Below are positions 1-7,852 of a DNA stretch of 64,000 nucleotides, in pieces. Position 1 is the first letter of the stretch; each line of letters starts with the position of its first letter. Below the pieces are notes generated by a model. That model did not search any database. It worked only from the letters and a program-made list of their open reading frames with translations, and was not told where the DNA came from. A program made the position numbers and the translations under genes. The stretch comes from Flavobacterium araucananum (GTDB lineage Bacteria > Bacteroidota > Bacteroidia > Flavobacteriales > Flavobacteriaceae), in NCBI RefSeq assembly GCF_002222055.1, contig NZ_MUGS01000037.1, positions 1 through 64,000 on the forward strand, in the 5' to 3' direction.

Positions 1-379
1 TAGAAATATAATAATTTTTCTCTCTAAAATTTTCTTGAAAAACTGAAAAAAATAGATTAAAAAAATGGTCATTTAAATTGTTTTCAGAATATTTTAGTTC
101 AACTAATTTTGAAATAGGAATGTAACCTTTATTAATTGCAAAATCGTATAAAGGCTTATAATCATTATATCTATTTGAATATGTTACAATGATTTTATAT
201 CCGAGTTTTTGAATATTAGTATCTCCAAAATTTGTAAATATAATTGCGTTTTTTAATAAATGATGAATTTCAGTTTCATCAAGTTCTATATTAAGTTGAA
301 GCTTTTTATATGAATTTGCAAAATAAGTTTGTGCAAAATATTTTCTATATTGTTTGAGTGTAATTTCTGTGATTTCCAT
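1..379 (-). CDS. Partial N-terminus of a probable HamB-like DEAD/DEAH helicase
   Basis: This open frame starts with ATG at 379 and has no stop before the left edge, so only about 126 N-terminal residues are visible and no helicase motif is included. The start lies 2 nt after the stop of the upstream HamA-like gene, which indicates translational coupling. The visible part is helical. It contains an alanine-isoleucine-rich stretch, a GYKIIV segment, then DFAINKGYIPISKL. From memory, this resembles the N-terminal helical region of helicases paired with HamA/AbpA-type nucleases. In Hachiman the order is nuclease then helicase, as here. The helicase call is an inference from this resemblance and the partner gene; another large partner protein is possible. 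Confidence 0.5.
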   Translation of the reverse strand, partial: MEITEITLKQYRKYFAQTYFANSYKKLQLNIELDETEIHHLLKNAIIFTNFGDTNIQKLGYKIIVTYSNRYNDYKPLYDFAINKGYIPISKLVELKYSENNLNDHFFNLFFSVFQENFREKNYYIS

Positions 380-381
380 AA

Positions 382-1176
382 TTAATTAGTTAACATTTCA
401 TCACTTAAAAAATCTGCTACAGATTTATAAGTCTCTTTTTGAATTGATATTATAATAACCTCTTCAAAAATGTCTTCTATAACAGTATTGTCTAAAAAAT
501 TAGAAACACTAATTTCCTCAATTTCATCTGATAAATTATGATATAAAGATGAAATCAATATTACATTTTTTTTCTGATTACTATTTAAGTTTGGAGAGTC
601 GTCTGAAAGTAATTGTTTTAAATTTAATCTTCCATCATTTTCATTAATTACAAGTGAAACATCAATTAAGGCACTTTCCCATAATGAGTTTCTCTTTTCT
701 GTAATCATTGTGGAAATACCTGTTTTAGCTCTGTTTAGTAGAATATTATTATAAGCTGTTGAATTATGACTTCCTTTACCATTATTACCAGACTTTACTT
801 CGGAATACCAAAGTTTATTGTTTACAATATCACAGTAAATGATGTCAAATCCTTTTTTAATACTCTTTTCTTCTTTGTTTTTTAAAATGGATAATGATGA
901 TAACCCGTTATCTTGATGATTCAAAATGAGATGAGCAATTAATTCCCCAATCATTCCTTTTTTAATATTTGATGATTTTGAATTATATCTATCAATAAAT
1001 TCTGTAAGTGTGTTTTTGTATGAATAAAATCTAGGTAGGCTGTCAGCTTCTGCAAAACCATTCCAAATTCCTTTTAATTGAATTCTTATAATTTCTTTAA
1101 ATTCATCAGAGAGGTGCTCAATATAAAAAATTGAATACTTTGGTTTTTCTATAATTTTTATTCCGTTTATTGCCAT
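382..1176 (-). CDS. HamA-like (DUF1837-type) PD-(D/E)XK nuclease, candidate Hachiman effector
   Basis: The 264-residue protein has the pattern of a PD-(D/E)XK nuclease. A GELIAHLIL helix with a conserved Glu (about residues 77-85) is followed by KGFDIIY with the metal-binding Asp (about 110) and then LWYSEVKSG with the E-x-K pair (about 123-131). This order is typical of HamA, the effector of Hachiman defence, which is held inactive by the HamB helicase and degrades DNA on activation. The next gene, 2 nt downstream, starts like the helicase partner. The ATG at 1176 is the only reasonable start. The family assignment rests on motif order and context, so a different restriction-like nuclease remains possible. 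Confidence 0.55.
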   Translation of the reverse strand: MAINGIKIIEKPKYSIFYIEHLSDEFKEIIRIQLKGIWNGFAEADSLPRFYSYKNTLTEFIDRYNSKSSNIKKGMIGELIAHLILNHQDNGLSSLSILKNKEEKSIKKGFDIIYCDIVNNKLWYSEVKSGNNGKGSHNSTAYNNILLNRAKTGISTMITEKRNSLWESALIDVSLVINENDGRLNLKQLLSDDSPNLNSNQKKNVILISSLYHNLSDEIEEISVSNFLDNTVIEDIFEEVIIISIQKETYKSVADFLSDEMLTN

Positions 1177-1214
1177 TTAAAAAAGGTTCATTTTTGCAAT
1201 TTCGCGCATCATTT

Positions 1215-1250
1215 CTGCCAACGTTCTCTTGTAAAAAGTGTTGTAGGCAG
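1215..1250. repeat. Imperfect inverted repeat, CTGCC...GGCAG
   Basis: CTGCC-AAC at 1215-1222 faces GTT-GTA-GGCAG at 1240-1250; the arms pair except for a 3-nt bulge. It lies between the zinc-ribbon gene and the HamA-like gene. On the minus strand a run of A rather than T flanks it, so it is not a good terminator. The outer 9 bases (CTGCCTACA, minus strand) recur at 15078-15086 next to the mobilization genes, which suggests a shared family of mobile-DNA repeats. Confidence 0.45.
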
Positions 1251-1256
1251 TTTTTT

Positions 1257-1457
1257 TTACGAATCTAAATTTACGTTTAATTTTTTAGCCAACTTATGCA
1301 CAAGAGTTCCAATATTATAATAATCTAAAACTCCAACTACAGTTTTACACCATTGGCATCTAACAAACATTAATTTAAAATTTGAATCTTTAGGTGCTTC
1401 TGTTGCAACTTCGAAACCGGTTTTTTGACAATGTGGACATTTTGAACTTGAATACAT
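1257..1457 (-). CDS. Small zinc-ribbon protein of unknown function
   Basis: The 66-residue protein has two CxxC knuckles, CPHC at residues 8-11 and CQWC at about 34-37, about 22 residues apart. This is the classic layout of a one-zinc ribbon. The rest is a short strand-rich core and a basic C-terminal helix. I do not recognise a named family. It lies 11 nt downstream of a 106-residue gene of unknown function on the same strand, so the two are probably co-transcribed, and about 80 nt upstream of the HamA-like gene. It could be a nucleic-acid-binding accessory protein, but nothing in the sequence proves that. Confidence 0.6.
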   Translation of the reverse strand: MYSSSKCPHCQKTGFEVATEAPKDSNFKLMFVRCQWCKTVVGVLDYYNIGTLVHKLAKKLNVNLDS

Positions 1458-1468
1458 AATTATTTAAA

Positions 1469-1789
1469 TTAAGAGTTAAAATCTATATTATTTCTTCTGC
1501 AATATTCTTCAATTGTAGAGTGGATTAAGTTACGAGTCTCGTTGGAAACCACCACATATATTCGGAGTTCAGTATTTAATGGTAATGTTAGAATAGCGTT
1601 TTTAATAGCATTTTTGTTCGAAAGTGCATGATGAATTAAGCGAGAAATTGCTATTGTCGGAGCGATCTTATTTACTACCTCCATAAAATTAGGCATTAAA
1701 TTTGCGTCACTTGGACCAACAAAAGTATAATTATTTTTCAATAAAAAAGGCTGGAACTTTTCTTCCAATGCAAAAACATCTTCATTCAT
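1469..1789 (-). CDS. Hypothetical protein, 106 residues
   Basis: I do not recognise this protein. It is soluble-looking, with no signal peptide, membrane segment or cysteine motif. It has an N-terminal acidic helix, a middle helical part around ISRLIHHALSNK (residues about 49-60) and a C-terminal strand-helix unit with LRIYVVVSNETRN (about 75-87). The ATG at 1789 gives the full open frame. It is followed after 11 nt by the zinc-ribbon gene on the same strand, so the two may work together. Upstream lies a long imperfect inverted repeat that separates it from the 603-residue gene. Confidence 0.5.
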   Translation of the reverse strand: MNEDVFALEEKFQPFLLKNNYTFVGPSDANLMPNFMEVVNKIAPTIAISRLIHHALSNKNAIKNAILTLPLNTELRIYVVVSNETRNLIHSTIEEYCRRNNIDFNS

Positions 1790-1826
1790 ATTTGTTGATT
1801 TCTAAGCTGTTACATTAATTTTACCT

Positions 1827-1961
1827 ACATCGTTTGTTAGCTTGGCGATGTAGCGGGTTAAGGAAGCCAAATCTTTGAATTAATGACTAATTTTCCAAGT
1901 ACAAAACCATCTTTAAGTTAAGCAAAATCCCGCCATATGCCAAACGATGGTTAGGCGATGT
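1827..1961. repeat. Long imperfect inverted repeat with GTTAGGC core
   Basis: The 174-nt gap between the genes ending at 1964 and starting at 1789 holds an imperfect palindrome. ACATCG at 1827-1832 pairs with CGATGT at 1956-1961, and the inner GCGGG/CCCGC and TTGGC/GCCAA blocks are also inverted. GTTAGGCGAT at 1950-1959 is the exact reverse complement of ATCGCCTAAC at 3799-3808, so the 603-residue gene is bracketed by this 10-mer. GTTAGGC fits the GTTRRRY core of integron attC sites, but the other arm does not show the matching RYYYAAC element. Confidence 0.55.
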
Positions 1962-1963
1962 AA

Positions 1964-3775
1964 TTATGGTTTACAATGTATATAAACATCTTTATTTACT
2001 TCTTGACAACTTGATATTAAAGATGATATAAACCATAAAATTTGGATTGCTTCGCTTCGTCTTGCAAAAGGAACTCCATCTTTCAAATTATTTAGATTTT
2101 GTTCAAGTGTGCTTCGAGATATGAAATCGATTACTAAATGAACTTCCCCTTTAAAATGGGGATTATTAATTGATGCCTTGTATTGATTAATTGCATCATC
2201 AATATTATTTCCTTTTCGCAATCTATTTATGTTAGTATTTACACCATCATTATTGTAAGTTGAATTCCATAAGTCTCTTTTTTCTTGAAGCTGATATGAT
2301 TGTGGACTTAAGTTTCCTAAATTTTTTTGCGCTTGTCCTACAATGTCCTGAAATGCTGAAGCTGAAAATTGAGTAGTATTATGTTTTGAGTGATAAAAGA
2401 TAACTTTACTGTCATATATTGCAATATGGTCAGCCCATTCTTTTACTAAATCATCGCAGATGAAGTAATCCGCATCAGCCATAAAATTTTGTTCTACAAA
2501 GTCAAAGATAGATAAATCAGCAAATTCTGTTTGACCTGCCGTAAATAAACCTTTTTCGCTATCACAATTTTCTAATTCATTATGTGCTACAAAAATCTTC
2601 ATAAAATGTTCAATGTTGCCTAAAAGCTTTGAGTCCTTAAATAATTTTCTATTTGAATAGACTAAGTCAATATTGTCAAAATTTATTATGAAACTGCTAG
2701 ATTGGCTGATATAATCAATAATTGAAATTTCTGCACCATTTGATTTTTTAAGTATTACATTCTTTAGTTTTGGAGACTTTAGCGTAATTGATTTTTCATT
2801 GAATTTTAATTCAATATCGTTTATGGTTGGATTTTCAACTTTAAAGACATCGTAATAATCATCATAAGTGACTTTGGAAAGGCGTTCAAAATTTTTCAAG
2901 AATTTAATAATATCAAAACTCTTTTCTAATATTAAGTCTTCGTCAAAATACCTAATAACTGTATTTGAAATGGTTTCGTTATCAAAATCTGTATATAACC
3001 CGCTGAATGTAAATAAAATTGAGATTGGAATTAAAGTATCTCGCACACTTTCATAATCTTGTGGTTCTGCAAAAACAGACAAAAAAGTATCTTTATCTGT
3101 GTGAAGTTTAATTTGACGAATTAAAATTTCTGCCCATCTACAAAAATCTTCAATCGAATTTTTTTTACCAAATTTATTTATTCTAGAAGAGTTTAAAATT
3201 AAAGAAATTTTTTCATTAGCATTTTTTAACCTTAGTGAGCTGAGCATAAAATTGTTTGCCCCTAATCCTGAAAAATTTTCTTTTAAATCTATAGCTTCTA
3301 AACTTTTTTCTCTCAAAGCTTTATCGGAAACATTAAGATTTTTAAGATTAAATTTTTCAAACTGTGTTTCCTCATTTACGAAAAGTGTTGATAAAACTTT
3401 GTAATCAAGAGGATTAAATTGTTTTAAAAAATCTTGAATTTTAGACACATTTTTTCTACTGATTACGATGTAATCATCAATTTCAACAATTAGAAGATAA
3501 GCTAGTTTTGTCTCAATCCAATTTTCAACAGATTCTTCGATAAAAGTTGGCTTTGTATTATATTTAAAAATACAAATCGAATATTCAATTTCAATATTAT
3601 TTATAGTCAAAGTTTTTTTTACCTCTTTTAGTAAAAAGTTACTCGACTTAATTACAGAAGCATCTCTAAAAAGCACATCAATTTTATGTTTTGAAATATT
3701 TATATTTTCTGTATTATGAAAAATATAGGCATTTTCATTAATAATGATGTTTTCAAGCTTTTCTTGTTCTGTCAT
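1964..3775 (-). CDS. Uncharacterised 603-residue protein with a nuclease-like C-terminal part
   Basis: I cannot assign this protein to a named family. No signal peptide or membrane segment is visible. The first two thirds are mixed helices and strands without a recognisable motif. Near residues 430-480 the segment DDLVKEWADHIAI, then a strand with VIFYHSKH, then a helix ending in GQAQKNLG, resembles the D...E-x-K arrangement of PD-(D/E)XK nuclease-like domains found in defence proteins, with H-S-K in the place of E-x-K. That reading is tentative. The ATG at 3775 gives the full frame. The gene stands alone, is bracketed by the inverted 10-mer GTTAGGCGAT/ATCGCCTAAC, and sits in a run of unrelated accessory genes, which suggests a mobile cassette. 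Confidence 0.5.
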   Translation of the reverse strand: MTEQEKLENIIINENAYIFHNTENINISKHKIDVLFRDASVIKSSNFLLKEVKKTLTINNIEIEYSICIFKYNTKPTFIEESVENWIETKLAYLLIVEIDDYIVISRKNVSKIQDFLKQFNPLDYKVLSTLFVNEETQFEKFNLKNLNVSDKALREKSLEAIDLKENFSGLGANNFMLSSLRLKNANEKISLILNSSRINKFGKKNSIEDFCRWAEILIRQIKLHTDKDTFLSVFAEPQDYESVRDTLIPISILFTFSGLYTDFDNETISNTVIRYFDEDLILEKSFDIIKFLKNFERLSKVTYDDYYDVFKVENPTINDIELKFNEKSITLKSPKLKNVILKKSNGAEISIIDYISQSSSFIINFDNIDLVYSNRKLFKDSKLLGNIEHFMKIFVAHNELENCDSEKGLFTAGQTEFADLSIFDFVEQNFMADADYFICDDLVKEWADHIAIYDSKVIFYHSKHNTTQFSASAFQDIVGQAQKNLGNLSPQSYQLQEKRDLWNSTYNNDGVNTNINRLRKGNNIDDAINQYKASINNPHFKGEVHLVIDFISRSTLEQNLNNLKDGVPFARRSEAIQILWFISSLISSCQEVNKDVYIHCKP

Positions 3776-4011
3776 AATCTGCGATTTTTTTGGTTTATAT
3801 CGCCTAACTTATTTATATCTGCTATAAAATGACCTCTGTAAATCTAATTTTGTCTGGCTTGCCATTATACTTAACTTTATCAAACATACAAAACCGCTTT
3901 TGTATTATTTTACGGTTTTCCATAAACCTTATAATTTATATGTCGCAAAATAATTCTTTTATTAATTAAAAGGCTACCGTATAAATACCTGTTTTAAATT
4001 TTATTGAGCAT
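3776..4011. other. Intergenic region upstream of the 603-residue gene
   Basis: This AT-rich stretch holds the ATCGCCTAAC copy at 3799-3808 and the terminator of the XRE gene at its right end. No open frame with good support and no clear promoter match was seen. Confidence 0.3.
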
Positions 4012-4033
4012 AAAAAAAGATGCCTAAGCATCT
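4012..4033 (-). terminator. Rho-independent terminator of the XRE gene
   Basis: On the minus strand, 5 nt after the stop of the regulator gene, a 6-bp stem (AGATGC / GCATCT, 4-nt loop) is followed directly by seven T residues. This is a compact intrinsic terminator. It separates the regulator from the 603-residue gene further along the same strand. Confidence 0.75.
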
Positions 4034-4038
4034 CTTTA

Positions 4039-4305
4039 TTATTTTGATTTTAAACTATTCTCTATTTCTTCTACTCTTTTCATAAAATCAGAAAGAGAAA
4101 TTTCAAAGTATTCACATAACAATTGTAGTGTACTAATAGAAACATTATTCTTAGCAGTTTCAATTCTACCAATATGGAATGCTACTTTTTTGTTTTCTTT
4201 TATATCGTAATTAACTTCTAGTTGATTAACATTTTTAATTGCTCGATACTCTTTTGAGGCGAGTGAGATTGCTTTTAATAACCTATAGTTTTTATATTGT
4301 ATCAT
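4039..4305 (-). CDS. XRE-family helix-turn-helix regulator
   Basis: The protein of about 88 residues has the five-helix layout of Cro/C1-type DNA-binding domains. The segment with KKVAFHIGRIETAKNNVSIS is the recognition-helix region, followed by TLQLLCEYFEISLSDFM, which is the usual helix 4-5 signature. I place the start at the ATG at 4305, because the longer frame to 4314 begins with TTG and adds only three residues. It probably represses its own promoter: a perfect 7-bp inverted repeat lies about 35-55 nt upstream. It is transcribed away from the susC operon and ends at its own terminator. Its target could also include the neighbouring genes. Confidence 0.75.
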   Translation of the reverse strand: MIQYKNYRLLKAISLASKEYRAIKNVNQLEVNYDIKENKKVAFHIGRIETAKNNVSISTLQLLCEYFEISLSDFMKRVEEIENSLKSK

Positions 4306-4340
4306 ATAAATCAAAGAGAACGAGAAAAAAAGCTTATAAC

Positions 4341-4358
4341 AATGACAAGTATGTCATT
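4341..4358. promoter_or_regulatory. Operator-like palindrome upstream of the XRE gene
   Basis: AATGACA (4341-4347) and TGTCATT (4352-4358) form a perfect 7-bp inverted repeat with a 4-nt spacer, 36 nt upstream of the regulator start. A second one, AATACTA/TAGTATT, lies at 4382-4399. Size and position fit binding sites for a dimeric XRE repressor. No Bacteroidota -7/-33 match could be tied to them with certainty. Confidence 0.45.
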
Positions 4359-4450
4359 ATGTTTTATATCTTTATAGCCTAAATACTAGAAATAGTATTA
4401 ATTTTGCGATTCTTCATATAAAAACATTTGAAGCATTCGCTTTGAATCTC

Positions 4451-4558
4451 GCGCCGTAAAACTGGTAATTTTAGCAACGAGATGATAAGTAAGATGCTCA
4501 CGTCTTGTATAGGCGTGGGCTCACTTATTGTTGCTCGGTATACCAGTACCTTCGGCGC
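4451..4558. other. 108-nt nested palindrome (structured DNA or RNA element)
   Basis: Five pairs of arms fold in order into one long interrupted hairpin: GCGCCG (4451-4456)/CGGCGC (4553-4558); ACTGGTA (4461-4467)/TACCAGT (4541-4547); AGCAAC (4473-4478)/GTTGCT (4530-4535); ATAAGT (4485-4490)/ACTTAT (4523-4528); GCTCACG (4496-4502)/CGTGGGC (4514-4520, one G-U pair). The loop is 11 nt. There is no open frame in it. It lies in a 500-nt gap between divergent transcription units. It could be a non-coding RNA, a palindromic repeat mobilised in trans, or an element end. Orientation is unknown. Confidence 0.6.
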
Positions 4559-4742
4559 ATTAAGCTGAGTTCCATGCCTTTTTTATGTCATAAACTTTTC
4601 TGGGATTCTTAGTGGTTTTACTTCTTTTTTATTTTAAAGTATCGCTCTTATTCAAAGTCGAACCCTTTAAATCATTAATGCCTGTGTAATAAAAACAAAC
4701 ATTCTTATGACAATTAAGCCGTCTACTTAATTCATAAAAAAT

Positions 4743-4780
4743 GGTCCTCTACTACAGCGACCAAACTACTATAGAGGACC
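4743..4780 (+). promoter_or_regulatory. Perfect 9-bp inverted repeat in the susC leader
   Basis: GGTCCTCTA (4743-4751) and TAGAGGACC (4772-4780) form a perfect 9-bp stem with a 20-nt loop, ending 41 nt before the susC start. No T-run follows it on the plus strand, so it is not a standard terminator. It may be a leader hairpin, an operator, or the site of a small RNA that controls susC. Confidence 0.45.
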
Positions 4781-4821
4781 GTAGCTAATCAAAACTTCGT
4801 TTAACTAACCAATTCAATATT

Positions 4822-7800
4822 ATGAATAATATTTCATATTACAAGGATGGGAAAGCTCTTTATTGCCTATTTTTCCTTGGGCTTTGCTTATCTTTTTCAT
4901 CTCTTTATTCCAAAAACACAGTCCGGCACAGTACTATTTTTACTCAACAACATCAAATTCAAGGGACTATAACCGATGGTCTCAATCCACTGCCTGGTGT
5001 TACTATTGCTGTTAAAAGCAGACTTAATTCGTCTACTATTTCAGATTATAGTGGACAATACACTCTTTTTTCCGCTCCAAATGACACCTTAATTGTTTCT
5101 TTTATTGGTTTTAAAACTGTTCTTGTCCCAATTAATGGACGTAAAACTGTAGATGTTCAATTGATTTATGATACTACAACTTTGCAGGAAGTTCTTGTAA
5201 ATGCAGGATATTATTCTGTAAAAGAAAGTGAACGTACAGGAAGTATTGCCAAAATAACATCCAAAGATATCGAGAACCAGCCCGTTAACAATGTTCTGGC
5301 GACCATGCAGGGACGCATGGCTGGAGTCAGTATTGTTCAGACTACGGGCGTTCCCGGAGGAGGCTTCGACATTCAGATCCGTGGACAAAACAGCCTGCGG
5401 ACCAATGGAAACAATCCTCTTTATATTATTGATGGAGTTCCATATTCTTCAGACCCAATCGGCACAGGAATAAATTCAGCAGTACTTCCCACACAGCCAA
5501 GCCCTCTAAACAGTATTAACCCAGACCAGATTGAGAGCATAGAAGTACTCAAAGATGCAGATGCAACGACAATCTACGGATCTCGCGGAGCAAACGGTGT
5601 AGTGCTTGTTACCACAAAAAAAGGCAAATCAGGAAAAACCAGATTTGCTGCCCGGATTTCTTCAGGTGCAGGAACCGTAACACGCTTTATGGATCTTATG
5701 AATACACAAGAGTACCTCAATATGCGAAGAGAAGCATTTGCTAACGATGGAATTTCTCCTATCCCTGATTACGCTTACGATGTAAACGGCACATGGGATC
5801 AAAACAGAAATACAGACTGGCAGAAAGAACTCCTTGGCGGTACAGCTGTAATTACAGATATTCAAACATCACTTTCAGGAGGCTCTGAGCGGACTCAATT
5901 TTTATTGAGCGGAAATTTCAATAAACAGACAACTGTTTTTCCGGGCGACTTCAATTATAAAAAAGGGAATCTGCACCTGAACGTCAACCATGAATCTGAA
6001 GACAAAAAATTTAGAATCAACACCTCCGTTGGTTACACCATACAGAACAATAATCAGCCCAGACTGGATTTAATGCGGGAAGCTGTGAACATATCTCCTA
6101 ACGCTCCGGCACTTTATAATACAGATGGCACCCTTAATTGGGAAAACAATACTTTTAACAATCCACTTAGAAATCTTGAAGGAAAATATGCCTCCAAAAC
6201 AAATGATTTGATTGCCAATATAATGCTGTCTTACGACTTAACCGATAACCTGCAGCTGAAATCAAGTTTTGGATACACTACACTTAACAACACCGAAACC
6301 ACCGCTAATCCTTCGACAAGATATAACCCCGCTTTTGGGTTAGGCCCTGAGTTTTCAACGCTGATTGCCAGTGGTGCAGATCGTAAATCATGGATTATTG
6401 AACCTCAGCTCAATTGGAATAAAACCATTAGACAAGGCAAACTCAATATACTCGTGGGAAGTACATTTCAATCACAGCAAAGTAATCAGCTGGTTCAGTA
6501 TGCATCAGGATTTTCCAGCAACAGCCTTATTTATAACCTTGCCTCGGCATCTAATATTTTCACAATGGTAAGCGAGGAAACAGAGTATAAATATCAAGCT
6601 TTTTTTGCAAGGCTAAACTACAACTTGAAGGAGAAATACATCCTTAATCTTACCGGAAGAAGAGATGGATCAAGTCGTTTTGGCCCAGGAAACCAATTCG
6701 CTGCATTTGGAGCAGTAGGCGGCGCATGGTTATTTTCTAAAGAAAATGTATTTAAAAACAGTACACTTTTAAGCTTTGGAAAACTAAGGGCAAGTTACGG
6801 AATCACAGGTAATGATCAAATCGGAGATTATCAGTATCTTAATACCTATGCCTCTACAGGAATTAATTATGGAGGGACTGTGGGACTGCAGCCTGCAAGA
6901 TTGTTCAATCCTAATTTTGGATGGGAGGCCAATAAGAAATTTGAAGTTGCACTCGAAACAGGGTTTTTAAATGACCGGCTGTTTCTGACTGCCGCTTGGT
7001 ACAATAACCAATCTTCAAACCAATTGACCGGAATACCACTGCCTGGTACCACTGGTTTTCCTACTTTGCAAGCCAATCTTGATGCTACGGTACAGAATAG
7101 AGGAATCGAGCTGACACTGCGCACTGTAAACTTCCAAAAGAAAGATTTTAATTGGAGTACCAATATCAATCTTACCATAGCCCGAAATAAACTACTCCAA
7201 TTTCCTGATCTTGAAAGTTCTACTTATGCAAACCAGTATGTAATTGGCCAGTCACTCAGTATTCAGAAAGTGTACCATTTTACAGGAGTTGATCCCCAAA
7301 CAGGAATCAATACTTATGAAGATGTGAATGGTGATGGACAGCTGTCGGGTACTGAAGACAAAAAAACAATAAAGGATTTCAGCCCCCAATATTATGGCGG
7401 ATTGCAAAATACGCTTAGATATAAAAACTGGCAGCTGGATTTTCTTTTTCAGTTCGTAAAACAAATCAATTATAATGAGTCTATTTATTTTGGAGCTCCG
7501 GGCTCTTCTGGAAATCAGCCTAAAGCAGTACTAAACCATTGGCAGCAATTGGGCGATACAGCTAAGTACCCAATATATACAGATGGAACAAACAGTACCG
7601 CCATAGATGCCTACTACAAGTATTTTGAAAGTGACGGTGTTATCAGCGATGCTTCTTATGTACGTCTGAAAAACATTTCACTTTCCTATGAAATACCACT
7701 AAAAGACGTGCAATGCAAGTTATTCTTTGAAGGACAGAATGTACTGACTTTCACAAAATATAAAGGAGCTGACCCAGAGTTCAAATCTTCTGGTTATTTA

Positions 7801-7845
7801 CCACCGCTTCAAGTGCTTTCTGCCGGAGTTCAGTTTAGTTTTTAA
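4822..7845 (+). CDS. SusC/RagA-family TonB-dependent outer-membrane transporter
   Basis: This 1007-residue protein has the full SusC layout. A signal peptide covers about residues 1-30 (hydrophobic core CLFFLGLCLSF). A carboxypeptidase-regulatory-like beta-sandwich runs to about 120 (QGTITDGLNPLPGVTIAV). The plug domain (about 130-270) has MQGRMAGVSI, DIQIRGQNSLRTNG, PLYIIDGVPY and the TIYGSRGANGVVLVTTKKG hallmark (ending near 270). A long beta-barrel ends in an aromatic Phe, as outer-membrane proteins do. With the SusD lipoprotein it would import a substrate too large for porins, using energy from TonB. The next genes are SusD and an S9 peptidase rather than glycoside hydrolases, so the substrate is more likely a peptide than a polysaccharide; this is inference from context. 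Confidence 0.93.
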   Translation: MNNISYYKDGKALYCLFFLGLCLSFSSLYSKNTVRHSTIFTQQHQIQGTITDGLNPLPGVTIAVKSRLNSSTISDYSGQYTLFSAPNDTLIVSFIGFKTVLVPINGRKTVDVQLIYDTTTLQEVLVNAGYYSVKESERTGSIAKITSKDIENQPVNNVLATMQGRMAGVSIVQTTGVPGGGFDIQIRGQNSLRTNGNNPLYIIDGVPYSSDPIGTGINSAVLPTQPSPLNSINPDQIESIEVLKDADATTIYGSRGANGVVLVTTKKGKSGKTRFAARISSGAGTVTRFMDLMNTQEYLNMRREAFANDGISPIPDYAYDVNGTWDQNRNTDWQKELLGGTAVITDIQTSLSGGSERTQFLLSGNFNKQTTVFPGDFNYKKGNLHLNVNHESEDKKFRINTSVGYTIQNNNQPRLDLMREAVNISPNAPALYNTDGTLNWENNTFNNPLRNLEGKYASKTNDLIANIMLSYDLTDNLQLKSSFGYTTLNNTETTANPSTRYNPAFGLGPEFSTLIASGADRKSWIIEPQLNWNKTIRQGKLNILVGSTFQSQQSNQLVQYASGFSSNSLIYNLASASNIFTMVSEETEYKYQAFFARLNYNLKEKYILNLTGRRDGSSRFGPGNQFAAFGAVGGAWLFSKENVFKNSTLLSFGKLRASYGITGNDQIGDYQYLNTYASTGINYGGTVGLQPARLFNPNFGWEANKKFEVALETGFLNDRLFLTAAWYNNQSSNQLTGIPLPGTTGFPTLQANLDATVQNRGIELTLRTVNFQKKDFNWSTNINLTIARNKLLQFPDLESSTYANQYVIGQSLSIQKVYHFTGVDPQTGINTYEDVNGDGQLSGTEDKKTIKDFSPQYYGGLQNTLRYKNWQLDFLFQFVKQINYNESIYFGAPGSSGNQPKAVLNHWQQLGDTAKYPIYTDGTNSTAIDAYYKYFESDGVISDASYVRLKNISLSYEIPLKDVQCKLFFEGQNVLTFTKYKGADPEFKSSGYLPPLQVLSAGVQFSF

Positions 7846-7852
7846 TTTAAAA

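Noticed and set aside
1827..1961. A true integron attC site
   Set aside because: One arm fits GTTRRRY, but the other arm does not show the matching core and no integron integrase is in the window. Kept only as a hypothesis.
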